Assembly: GCA_020852955.1 (NCBI GenBank)
Contig: JADYZW010000060.1
Location: forward strand, 1 to 64,000
Length of the DNA: 64,000 nucleotides
Source of the DNA: Deltaproteobacteria bacterium
Lineage (GTDB): Bacteria > Desulfobacterota > Binatia > UTPRO1
Reading direction: 5' to 3'
This document shows, in pieces, positions 25,077 through 33,526 of the stretch. The translations under genes were made by a program, and so were the position numbers. Every line of letters begins with the position of its first letter. Within the stretch, counting starts at the first letter, position 1. The notes beneath the pieces were generated by a model. It searched no databases. It had not been told where the DNA came from and saw nothing but the letters and a program-made list of their open reading frames with translations.

Positions 25077-25217
25077 CGGCGGCGGCGGCGCGCATCCTCC
25101 GGATCGTCGCCCAAATCCCGGGGCACCCTGACGGCCGCGCGGCCGCCGTTCCGCAGCGTCTCGGGGAAAGGCTCGGAGCTGGCGATGGTCGGCACCGAGC
25201 GTTAGAACCGCAGCGCC

Positions 25218-25967
25218 ATGTTCCCCTACCACGACGAGAACGAGACCCAGCGCACGCCGCTCGTCACCTTCGCGCTGATCGCGCTGAACGTCGCCGCGTG
25301 GGTGCTGCTCCAGGGCGCGGGCGCCGCGATGCCGCTCGCGAAGTCGGTCTGCGAGCTCGGGCTCATCCCGGCGGAGCTGCTCCAGACGTTGCCGGTCGGC
25401 GCGCGCTTCCCGATGGGCGACGGCATCGTCTGCCTCACCGACCCGGGACGGCAGCTCGGCAACGTCCTCACGTCGATGTTCCTGCACGGCTCGTGGATGC
25501 ACCTCCTCGGCAACATGTGGTTCCTCTGGCTCTTCGGCAACAACATCGAGGACTCGATGAACCGCGGGACGTTCCTCGCCTTCTACCTGACCTGCGGGCT
25601 CGCCGCGGCGCTCGCGCAGGCGTTCACGAACCCGACCTCGGTGGTGCCGATGGTGGGAGCGTCGGGCGCCATCAGCGGCGTCATGGGCGCGTACCTCGTG
25701 CTCTTCCCGCGCGTCCGCGTGTTCTGCGTCGTCCTGCTGGGCATCTTCCTGACGCGCATGGCGCTGCCCGCCTGGATGATGCTGCTCTACTGGGCGTTCA
25801 TCCAGCTCGCGAGCGGCGTCGTGACCGCCGGGGTCGAGGGCGGCGGCATCGCCTTCTGGGCCCACGTCGGCGGCTTCCTGGCCGGCGTCGTGCTGGTGAA
25901 GCCTCTCGTCCGCCAGGATCTGCTGCTCGCGCACCGGGGCCATCAGTGGCAGGCGAAGCGCTCCTGA
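25218..25967 (+). CDS. Rhomboid-family intramembrane serine protease
   Basis: This 249-residue integral membrane protein has six or so helices and the rhomboid signature. The catalytic Ser lies in VGASGAISGVMGAYL (S149) and the catalytic His in FWAHVGGFLAG (H216). The conserved HGSWMHLLGNMWFLWLFG loop (90-107) contains the HxxxN oxyanion residues. Rhomboids cut single-pass membrane proteins within the bilayer. Length and order fit the bacterial short form. Its nearest downstream gene converges from the other strand after 135 bases with no clear terminator. Confidence 0.92.
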   Translation: MFPYHDENETQRTPLVTFALIALNVAAWVLLQGAGAAMPLAKSVCELGLIPAELLQTLPVGARFPMGDGIVCLTDPGRQLGNVLTSMFLHGSWMHLLGNMWFLWLFGNNIEDSMNRGTFLAFYLTCGLAAALAQAFTNPTSVVPMVGASGAISGVMGAYLVLFPRVRVFCVVLLGIFLTRMALPAWMMLLYWAFIQLASGVVTAGVEGGGIAFWAHVGGFLAGVVLVKPLVRQDLLLAHRGHQWQAKRS

Positions 25968-26102
25968 CGTTGGCGGTGCCGTCGAGGACCGGCCGTCCCA
26001 CGTCGGCTTCGTCACCTCCGACGGCCGTCTGCACGAGGCCGCGAGCCAGGAGGGGTTTCGGGTGCTCCCCGCCCTTCCGTACTCCGCGGACCGGAAGCCG
26101 CG

Positions 26103-26789
26103 TCAGCGGGGCGCGTCGCAGCCGAGGCTCTTCCCGCCCGCGGTGAGCTGCGCGAAGAGCTGGTTGAGGAGGCTCTGATCGTCGCGCCGCATGCGCATCC
26201 GCATCGGCAGGCAATGACAGACGTGCGGACGGGCCGACGCGTTGTCGCCGAGGGAGACGTAGGCTTCGGCGAGGCGGAGATGGTTCTCCGGAACGTCCGG
26301 ATGGTCCCGCGTCAGGACCTCGAGCATCTCGAGGCCGGTCTCGGAGTCGCCGTGCTTGAGGAGCGCGGCGGGCGCCAGCACGTACAGCGTGCCGAGCATG
26401 CGGGTCGCCGCGTCGTCGCGGAAGCCCGGATCGAGCTCGCGGCTACGCCGCGCGTAGAACTCGACGTCGCGCACGAGGTTGGCCGCGAGGAGGCCCTTCT
26501 GCTGCACGACCCGTCCGGTCACCGCGGCGCGCCCGAACGCCGCGCCCGCCGTCGCGTCGCACGGCGCCTGGCGGACCTGCTCGTAGGCGGCCTCACGCGC
26601 CGCCGGCGTGTCCGTACCCTGCTCGACGAGCGCCTCGAGCTCGTCCGAAACCGCGAGGCAGTCGACGGGCGCGCCCAGCGGCAGCGGCACCCTGATGCCC
26701 TTGAGCGGCCCGCACGCGGCGAGCACGCCGAGCAGGACGACGCCCGCGGCGCGCGTCGCGCGACCCGTCGGCGAAGCGGCCCGCGGCAC
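26103..26789 (-). CDS. Lipoprotein with TPR-like region (TatT-like)
   Basis: This 228-residue protein begins at a GTG overlapping the upstream stop (TAGTG). A lipobox (LLGVLAAC) predicts lipid attachment. The C-terminal half is helical with a TPR-like stretch (ENHLRLAEAYVSLGDNASAR). RMLGTLYVLAP followed by the long-range helix pair resembles TatT, the lipoprotein that partners TRAP-type periplasmic binding systems. It is coupled to a periplasmic binding protein, which fits such a role. No membrane permease is adjacent, so the transport idea is tentative. Confidence 0.65.
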   Translation of the reverse strand: MPRAASPTGRATRAAGVVLLGVLAACGPLKGIRVPLPLGAPVDCLAVSDELEALVEQGTDTPAAREAAYEQVRQAPCDATAGAAFGRAAVTGRVVQQKGLLAANLVRDVEFYARRSRELDPGFRDDAATRMLGTLYVLAPAALLKHGDSETGLEMLEVLTRDHPDVPENHLRLAEAYVSLGDNASARPHVCHCLPMRMRMRRDDQSLLNQLFAQLTAGGKSLGCDAPR

Positions 26790-27618
26790 TACTTGCCGTA
26801 CGCCTTCTCGACGGCCGCGTAGCTGCCGGCGTCGGCTCCCGTGAGCGCGATGATGCCGACCTCGGCGCATGCGCTCTTCCCTTCGCCGGCGCACACCCGG
26901 CTGAGGCCGTCCTTGAACTTCTTGCGCTCCGCCGCCGGCGTGGGACCGAACGCGACCAGCGTCATCGAGGGGAACTTCGCGCTCTCCCACACCGACCGGA
27001 TACCTTCCGCCCCTTCGATGTGGGGCAGCTCCGCCATCTGCGCGTCGTCGATGAGCGCGCACTCGGCCTCGCCGGTCAGCACCTTCTTGATCGCCTGGAG
27101 GGGGCGCTGGGTCTCGACGAGCTGGAAGTCGCCGAGCACGAACGCGCGCCCGAACACGACGCGCTCGAGGAAGCGCGGGTCGTCGGCGTGGTCGGTCGCC
27201 GTCGTCTTGCCGAAGCACCCCTTGGCGTCGGAGGCGCTCTTGCTGACGAGGAAGTACTGCTGACCGCCCGCGCGCGACACGAGCGCCGTCCCGAGCACCT
27301 CGAGCTGGTACTTCTTCTGGAACGCCAGGAACGCCGCCAGCGAGAGGATGCCGAAGCGCGGCTTCTCGTCGCGGATGTACGCCTCGGCCGCGCCGCGCCT
27401 CGTGTGGTACTGGCCGCGCGCGTCGTCGCCCCAGCCGTACTGCTTCGCGGCGAGCGCGATGAAGCGGTCGAGGTAGCCCTGGGCGAGCGCCGCGCCGCCC
27501 ACCCCGTGCTCCTTCAGCACGAGCACGTTCACGCGCGACGGCGGCGCGGCCGCGAGCGCACCGGTCGCGACCACGGCGGCCGCCACGGCCGCCGCCATCC
27601 CACACGCCACGCCCGGCC

Positions 27619-27622
<4 letters not shown>
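26789..27622 (-). CDS. Periplasmic substrate-binding protein, PhnD-like
   Basis: This 277-residue exported protein has a Sec signal (hydrophobic about 8-24, ending in ALAA). The mature fold resembles phosphonate-binding PhnD/TAXI-type periplasmic proteins: RFGILSLAAFLAFQ near the middle of lobe 1, then LTGEAECALIDDAQM, typical of lobe 2. It overlaps the DEAD helicase stop by four bases (ATGA) and the lipoprotein start by one. No ABC ATPase or permease is adjacent. The ligand is unknown. Confidence 0.7.
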
Positions 27623-28983
<1,361 letters not shown>

Positions 28984-29084
28984 GGGAACCCGGCCGGTGG
29001 TTATCCGATGAAAGCGATTGCTGAGCAAACGGTCAGGTGCCGCGAGGTGCCTCCGCCCGAGGATGCGTCGTCCCTCCGCCCGCC

Positions 29085-29966
29085 CTATCCCTTGTCGCGG
29101 GACTTCGCCCGTGGGGAGCAGACGGACCGACCGGTCCCCGACTCCGGACTGCGGCTCGCGCGGCGCGTTCCCACCCGGGGCGGGGTCGCGGTGTGCGGCT
29201 TCGGAACGGGCGCGGCGCCAAGGACCCGGACGTCGCACGCATCCACGAAGTCGAGCGTGCGCGGCCGTTGCGGCCACCGCCCCTGGAGCTCCGCCATGAC
29301 GAACGCCGTCGTGAACACGAGCGGCCGAAGGCGCGTCGCGAGCAGGCGAGCCCACACGAGGGTCGCGATGCCGCTCATCCCGAAGCACAGGAGGAGCTTG
29401 GGTCCTCCGGCCCAGGCGTCGGCGAACACGAGGAAAGCCGCGGTGCGGGCGTCCGATTTCTCGGGATGCACCCAGTCGCCGCCGATCGGCCCGTAGCTGG
29501 CGTAGTTCGCGCCCCCATGCTGCCGGAACAGCATCCGCTGGCGGGCGCGGATCTCCGGGGAGACCTTGGCGGCCTCGTTGCTGAGGACGACCTCCGAACG
29601 CGAGCATCGCTCGAACCATCGGCGGAACGGTCCGCCCTCGGCCATCAGCTGGTGCTCCTCGAAGGTGAAGCTGCGCCGGATCGTGAGGCGGTCGCCGACG
29701 ACGAAGTCGTCCATCGGCGGCCGGGTGTTGCACGTGAGCACGTCCTCGGGCCCGAGCGCCGGCCGCTCCTGCACCGGAAGGACGACGTTTCCCTCGCGGT
29801 CGAGCGACGCCGGGTGCTGATAGAGCGAGCCCCGGTAGGAGTACCCGGAGGCGTGGAGCACGTCGCCGGTGATCATCGAGGCCTCGATGTCGCGCGTGCT
29901 CGAGAGCTGGGGGTGGCGACCGAGGCGGATGGGATAGAAGTAGGCCATGCGGAGAAAATCTGGCAT
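29085..29966 (-). CDS. Unrecognised protein
   Basis: This 293-residue protein starts at an ATG (29966) with a clear ribosome site (GGAGG, about nine bases upstream); a longer frame to 30176 would begin in low-quality sequence. No signal peptide is present. It is mixed alpha/beta, with a hydrophobic segment in its second half (GMSGIATLVWARLLATRL) that could be one membrane helix, and an Arg/Pro/Ser-rich tail after about 240. I recognise no family. It points away from the ubiquitin/Pup-like operon across a 217-base divergent gap, so a link to that system is possible but not shown. Confidence 0.6.
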   Translation of the reverse strand: MPDFLRMAYFYPIRLGRHPQLSSTRDIEASMITGDVLHASGYSYRGSLYQHPASLDREGNVVLPVQERPALGPEDVLTCNTRPPMDDFVVGDRLTIRRSFTFEEHQLMAEGGPFRRWFERCSRSEVVLSNEAAKVSPEIRARQRMLFRQHGGANYASYGPIGGDWVHPEKSDARTAAFLVFADAWAGGPKLLLCFGMSGIATLVWARLLATRLRPLVFTTAFVMAELQGRWPQRPRTLDFVDACDVRVLGAAPVPKPHTATPPRVGTRRASRSPESGTGRSVCSPRAKSRDKG

Positions 29967-30056
29967 CTGCTCATCCTCCGAAGCGTGGGGGTTTCGACGG
30001 GCCACCGGCAAGCAAGAAGGCGCGGTGCTCGGGAACCTCTCGTGGCGGCCGTTGAG

Positions 30057-30062
30057 GTTATA
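30057..30062 (-). promoter_or_regulatory. Candidate -10 element for the unrecognised gene
   Basis: On the minus strand GGTACTATAAC contains TATAAC, close to the sigma70 -10 consensus, in an otherwise very GC-rich gap. It lies about 91 bases upstream of the ATG at 29966. The -35 region is weak (TTCGCT/TTCGTC-like), so this rests on the -10 match alone. Confidence 0.3.
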
Positions 30063-30113
30063 GTACCGACGCCCGCGACGAAGCGAATTTGGCGGCGAAA
30101 CCGTCCGCCCCGT

Positions 30114-30146
30114 AAGGCCGTTCGCCGCGAAGGCCGTTTGGCCGCG
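30114..30146 (+). repeat. Tandem direct repeat upstream of the ubiquitin/Pup-like operon
   Basis: AAGGCCGTTCGCCGCG (30114-30129) is followed at once by AAGGCCGTTTGGCCGCG (30130-30146): two back-to-back, nearly identical units of 16-17 bases. They end 37 bases before the first operon start. A tandem repeat in this place could be a regulator-binding site. No matching protein gene is identified, and GC-rich chance repetition cannot be excluded. Confidence 0.4.
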
Positions 30147-30183
30147 ACGCCCCGGGCGCCCGCGCGTCGCGTACACCCTTCGC

Positions 30184-30684
30184 GTGGCCTACCTCTGGAG
30201 CGCAAGCGACCGCGACCCCGAGCGCGCCGCCGACGACCCCGAGCCGCGGTGGTCCCGGCGGCCGATCGACGCGACGCGCGTCGTCGGCGACGCGACGTTC
30301 GCGCGCGCGGACCTCGCCGGCGGTGCGCGCTGGCTCGTGCTCGGGCCCGCGACGGTCCGCGTGAACGGCGCGCCGCTCCTGACCGGCGTCGCGGTCCTCC
30401 GCGACCGCGACGAGCTCCTGATCGACGGCGCCCGCGTCTACTTCTCGACCGAGGCGCACCCCGTCGTCACGACGCCGCCGCCGGGCGACCGGCCGCTCCA
30501 CTGCCCACGCTGCACGGTCGCGATCGCGATGAACGCGGCCGCCGTCGCGTGCCCCACGTGCGGCATCTGGCACCACGAGAGCGCCGACCGGCAGTGCTGG
30601 ACGCACGCGGCCGTCTGCGCGTCCTGCGACCAGGCGACCGCGTTCGACGCGCCCTTCCGCTTCGACCCGGCGGTGCTCGGATGA
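30184..30684 (+). CDS. FHA-like plus prokaryotic RING-finger protein (E3-like)
   Basis: This 166-residue protein opens the operon. Residues about 25-95 resemble the C-terminal half of an FHA beta-sandwich (TVRVNGAPLLTGVAVLRDRD). Residues about 100-150 form a RING-like zinc cross-brace: CPRC, then CPTCGIWHH, then CW and CASC, giving C-x2-C ... C-x2-C-x3-H-H ... C-W ... C-x2-C. This matches prokaryotic RING families linked to ubiquitin-like operons. The likely role is to recruit the E2, with the FHA-like part recognising a target. The start is GTG with no obvious ribosome site, so the first residues are uncertain. It overlaps the E1 gene by four bases (ATGA). Confidence 0.75.
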   Translation: MAYLWSASDRDPERAADDPEPRWSRRPIDATRVVGDATFARADLAGGARWLVLGPATVRVNGAPLLTGVAVLRDRDELLIDGARVYFSTEAHPVVTTPPPGDRPLHCPRCTVAIAMNAAAVACPTCGIWHHESADRQCWTHAAVCASCDQATAFDAPFRFDPAVLG

Positions 30685-31781
30685 CGGCCGCCCCCGACGG
30701 CACGGTCGTGGTCGTCGGCGCCGGCGGCAACATCGGCAGCCATCTCGTCCCGCACCTCGCGCGCACGCCGGGCGTCGGACGCGTCGTCCTCGTCGACGGC
30801 GACGACTATGACGAGAGCAACCTCTTGGGGCAGAACATCCGCCAGCGCGACCTCGGACGCCGCAAGGCCTCCGTGCAGCGGCAGGCGCTGCGCGAGATCG
30901 ACGGCACACTCGCGGTCGAGGCGATCGCGGACCTGGTCGAGAACGTGCCGCTCGGGCGCCTGCGCGGCGCCGTGCTGCTCGGCGCCGTCGACTCCAAGGC
31001 CGCCCGGCGCTCGCTCAACACGATCGCGACGCGCCTCGGCATGCCCTGGATCGACGCCGGCGTGAACGGCGACCAGCGCCTGGCGCGCGTGAGCGTCTAC
31101 CGCACCGGCCCCGACACACCCTGTCCCGAGTGCGCGTGGGACGCCGCCGACTATGCGCTCGCCGACGTCAAGCGGTCCTGCCTCGCCGGCGCGTCGTGGG
31201 CGCCGACGCGGGCGCCGAGCGCACTCGGGGCACTCGCGGCGTCGTTGCAGGCGCTCGAGTGCCGGCGGCTCCTCGCCGACCCGCGCGGCTTCGACGGCGC
31301 CGGGCGCGAGGTGGTCGTCGCCGCCGACACGCACCGCATGGTGGCGACGCGGCTCGCGCGCAACCCGCATTGTCGGTCTGACCACCGCGCCCTCACGCTC
31401 CTCCCGTCCACGCCGAACGTGGCGACCGCGACGCTTGCCGACGCGTTCGCGCTCGCGCGTCGGGCGCTCCGCGCCGCCACGGTCGAGCTCGGCGTGCCCG
31501 GTCACCTCTTCGCCACCCGGCTCACGTGCGTACGGTGCCGGCGCGAGCAGGCGCTCGCGCCGCACCTCCGCGGCCGTCTCGACGAGGCCGCGCTCGCCTG
31601 CCCCGGCTGCGGCGCCGCACGCGCGGTCGGCGGCTTCGACGCGCACGAGCGGCTCGACCCGGCGCAGCCGGTGGAAGTGGCCGCGCTGCCGCTCGCGCGG
31701 CTCGGGCTCCGCGCCGGCGACGTCGTGAGCGCCACCGACGGCTCCACGACCGTCCATTTCGAATGTGGAGGAGGCACCTGA
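30681..31781 (+). CDS. E1-like ThiF-family activating enzyme with C-terminal zinc ribbon
   Basis: This 366-residue enzyme should adenylate the C-terminus of the ubiquitin-like protein. Residues 11-21 hold the nucleotide loop (VGAGGNIGSHL). DGDDYDESNLLGQNIRQRD and GRRKA supply the ATP-contacting Asp, Arg and Lys (D39 region, R54/R56, K62). DSKAARRSLN (104-113) carries the conserved Asp-Arg-Asn series. CPEC (148-151) starts a zinc site, and C167 in KRSCLAGASWAPT is the likely thioester cysteine. An added zinc ribbon (C283, C286, C307, C310) follows. It overlaps the RING gene by four bases and the E2 by one (TGATG). Confidence 0.88.
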   Translation: MTAAPDGTVVVVGAGGNIGSHLVPHLARTPGVGRVVLVDGDDYDESNLLGQNIRQRDLGRRKASVQRQALREIDGTLAVEAIADLVENVPLGRLRGAVLLGAVDSKAARRSLNTIATRLGMPWIDAGVNGDQRLARVSVYRTGPDTPCPECAWDAADYALADVKRSCLAGASWAPTRAPSALGALAASLQALECRRLLADPRGFDGAGREVVVAADTHRMVATRLARNPHCRSDHRALTLLPSTPNVATATLADAFALARRALRAATVELGVPGHLFATRLTCVRCRREQALAPHLRGRLDEAALACPGCGAARAVGGFDAHERLDPAQPVEVAALPLARLGLRAGDVVSATDGSTTVHFECGGGT

Positions 31782-32317
31782 TGGATCCGAAGCTCCGCGA
31801 CTTCCTCACGACGCAACGCGCGCAAGGCCTGGCCCTCGCCGCCGCGAGCGATCTGCTCGAGCTCGTGCCGCTCGACGGCCCGCCGACCCGGCGCTGGGTC
31901 GCCCGCTTCCACTGCGCCGGGCTCGTCGAGACCGAGACGGGCGCGATCGTCGAGGGTGACGACTTCTGGGCCGGCATCACGTTCCGCGACGACCACCTGC
32001 GCGCGGTCGACCCGCAGATGCTCGTGACCTGGATCCGCCCGCGCCTCTGGCACCCGAACGTGCTGGGACCGCTCGTCTGCCTCGGACACACCGCCGTCGG
32101 CATCTCGCTGGTCGAGATCGTCTACCAGCTGCACGCGTTCATCACCTACGCGAAGGCCGCGCCCGACGACGCCCTGAACCCCGCGGCCGCGGCGTGGGCG
32201 CGCGAGCACATGCACCGCTTCCCGCTCGACCGCCGTCCGTTGAAGCGTCTGGACCTCCCGGCGCCGGCCGGCGCGCCGGACGCGTCCGACTTCGTCGTCG
32301 AGGAGGTGCCGTCGTGA
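31781..32317 (+). CDS. E2 ubiquitin-conjugating-like enzyme
   Basis: This 178-residue protein has the UBC core. RPRLWHPNVLGPLVCLG (residues 86-102) carries the classic HPN tripeptide (91-93) and, seven residues after the Asn, the catalytic cysteine C100. The preceding strand (WAGITFRDDHL) and following helix (SLVEIVYQLHAFI) fit the fold. It would accept the activated ubiquitin-like protein from the E1 as a thioester and pass it to targets with the RING protein. GGAGGAGG lies just upstream of the ATG, and the start overlaps the E1 stop by one base. This is among the more canonical bacterial E2s, since many lack HPN. Confidence 0.88.
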   Translation: MDPKLRDFLTTQRAQGLALAAASDLLELVPLDGPPTRRWVARFHCAGLVETETGAIVEGDDFWAGITFRDDHLRAVDPQMLVTWIRPRLWHPNVLGPLVCLGHTAVGISLVEIVYQLHAFITYAKAAPDDALNPAAAAWAREHMHRFPLDRRPLKRLDLPAPAGAPDASDFVVEEVPS

Positions 32318-33159
32318 GAGCGCGCGCGGCCGCGGCGCTGGCGGCGGCGATGGACGCGGTCGCGCCGGCGCGGCCGGACGCGTGGCGCTTCACGACCGAC
32401 GTCGCGGGGACGCCGCTCGCAGGCGAGGCGGTGAGCGACGGCGACTGGCTCGACCTCACGGTGCCCGCGGCGGAGCCGCGCGCCGTGCTCCAGGACTGGC
32501 GCGCGCTCGAGCGGAACGCGGCGCTGCCGGCGGGCGTGCGCCTCGTCGCCGCCGCGGGCGGCGTCGGCCTTCGCGTCGACGTGCCGATCGCGGCCGACGT
32601 CGACGCGGTACCGCACCTCCGCGCGGCGGTCGGCGCGCTGGCGGCGGCCGCGGGGCTCGGCGGCGCGCCCGCGATCGCCGGCGCGGCGGCGCCGCCGGCG
32701 ACGGACGCCGCGCCCGAGCGGATCGCCGCGATGCGGTTCGCGGCCGCGCCGCGCGGCGCCGACGAATGGACCGTCGACCTCGCCGTCCCGGACTTCGCGA
32801 CGCGCGCCGTCGTGCGGCGCGCGCCCGACGCGACGCTCGCCGTCGCGGTCGCGCTCGTCGACGAGGCGCCGCGGGCGTTCTCCGAAGCGGGTCGGCGCGC
32901 CGTCGCCCGCCTCCTCGGACGCGTCGCGACTCTCGTCCGTCTCGCGCGGCCCGCGGTCGACGCCGGCGCGCCGGCGTCGCTGCGCTTCGAGGCGCTCGGC
33001 GTGCGCGCCGACGCGGCCGCCCTCGACCACGCGTGCGGCGCGCTCGCCGCCGCCTGCCGCCTCGCCGCCGTGGAGACCACGGCGCTCCTCGTCGACGATA
33101 CCCTCGCGCGCCGCTTCCTGGCGCTCGACCCCGCCGCCGCCGTCGCGCGCGCGGCATGA
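32314..33159 (+). CDS. Unrecognised protein inside the ubiquitin-like operon
   Basis: This 281-residue protein starts at a GTG overlapping the E2 stop by four bases (GTGA), so it is clearly part of the transcript. It is very rich in Ala, Arg and Val. Two halves of about 120-130 residues each appear to have a similar alternating helix/strand plan (LDLTVPAAEPRAVLQD in the first, VDLAVPDFATRAVVRR in the second), hinting at an internal duplication, perhaps of a secretion-chaperone or YbjN-like fold. No catalytic motif is visible. A scaffold or adaptor role is a guess from its position alone. Confidence 0.65.
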   Translation: MRARAAAALAAAMDAVAPARPDAWRFTTDVAGTPLAGEAVSDGDWLDLTVPAAEPRAVLQDWRALERNAALPAGVRLVAAAGGVGLRVDVPIAADVDAVPHLRAAVGALAAAAGLGGAPAIAGAAAPPATDAAPERIAAMRFAAAPRGADEWTVDLAVPDFATRAVVRRAPDATLAVAVALVDEAPRAFSEAGRRAVARLLGRVATLVRLARPAVDAGAPASLRFEALGVRADAAALDHACGALAAACRLAAVETTALLVDDTLARRFLALDPAAAVARAA

Positions 33160-33179
33160 TCCCCACCCCAACCCCACAC

Positions 33180-33185
33180 AGGAGG
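33180..33185 (+). promoter_or_regulatory. Strong ribosome site for the ubiquitin-like modifier
   Basis: A perfect AGGAGG sits eight bases before the ATG at 33194, in the only sizeable gap (34 bases) within the operon. Most neighbours rely on overlapping starts. A dedicated strong site suggests that the modifier is made in excess over its enzymes, as expected for a consumable tag. Confidence 0.75.
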
Positions 33186-33193
33186 AACGAACG

Positions 33194-33523
33194 ATGACCC
33201 AGACCGCTACGCGCACGATGGATCTCCGCGCCAGCGACATCACCGGCCAGAAGTACTTCCGGGCGGTCGCCGTGCCCGCGCAGGTCACGATCGGCGAGGT
33301 CGTGCAGCGCCTGATCGCCAAGATGGGCCTCGCCCGCACGAGCAGCGGCGGCGCGCCGCTCGCCTACCACGCCCGGCTCGACCGGGTCGGACGCCACCTC
33401 CACGGCAACGAGACGGTCGGCGACGCGCTCGAGCCCGACGACGAGCTCGTACTGACGCCCGACATCGACGCCGGCGCCGGGGCCGCGTGCGCCGGGGCGC
33501 GCGCCGGGCGCCGCGAGGGCTGA
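33194..33523 (+). CDS. Ubiquitin-like beta-grasp modifier
   Basis: This 109-residue protein fits a single beta-grasp domain. A beta hairpin (DLRASDITGQKYFRAVAV) is followed by a helix (TIGEVVQRLIAKMGL), then strands (LAYHARLDRVGRHLHG) and a final strand (DELVLTPDIDAG), which is ubiquitin topology. A flexible Ala/Gly/Arg tail of about 18 residues ends in GRREG, so the last residue is glycine and no trimming would be needed before E1 activation. It lies between the unknown protein and the JAMM peptidase. The family call rests on fold pattern and context, since sequence identity to ubiquitin is low. Confidence 0.78.
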   Translation: MTQTATRTMDLRASDITGQKYFRAVAVPAQVTIGEVVQRLIAKMGLARTSSGGAPLAYHARLDRVGRHLHGNETVGDALEPDDELVLTPDIDAGAGAACAGARAGRREG

Positions 33524-33526
33524 GCC

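Noticed and set aside
21663..26015. A 1450-codon open frame on the minus strand across the MMPL transporter and rhomboid genes
   Set aside because: Only its last 293 codons (the MOSC protein) are real. The rest is Arg/Asp/Glu/Gly-rich and repetitive, antisense to genes with clear family motifs, as expected in very GC-rich DNA where stops are rare.
29037..30183. Plus-strand frame running into the E1 gene as a long fusion protein
   Set aside because: The long frame before 30681 is antisense to the unrecognised gene or out of frame with the RING gene and Arg-rich. The E1 Rossmann motif begins right after the ATG at 30681, which overlaps the RING stop.
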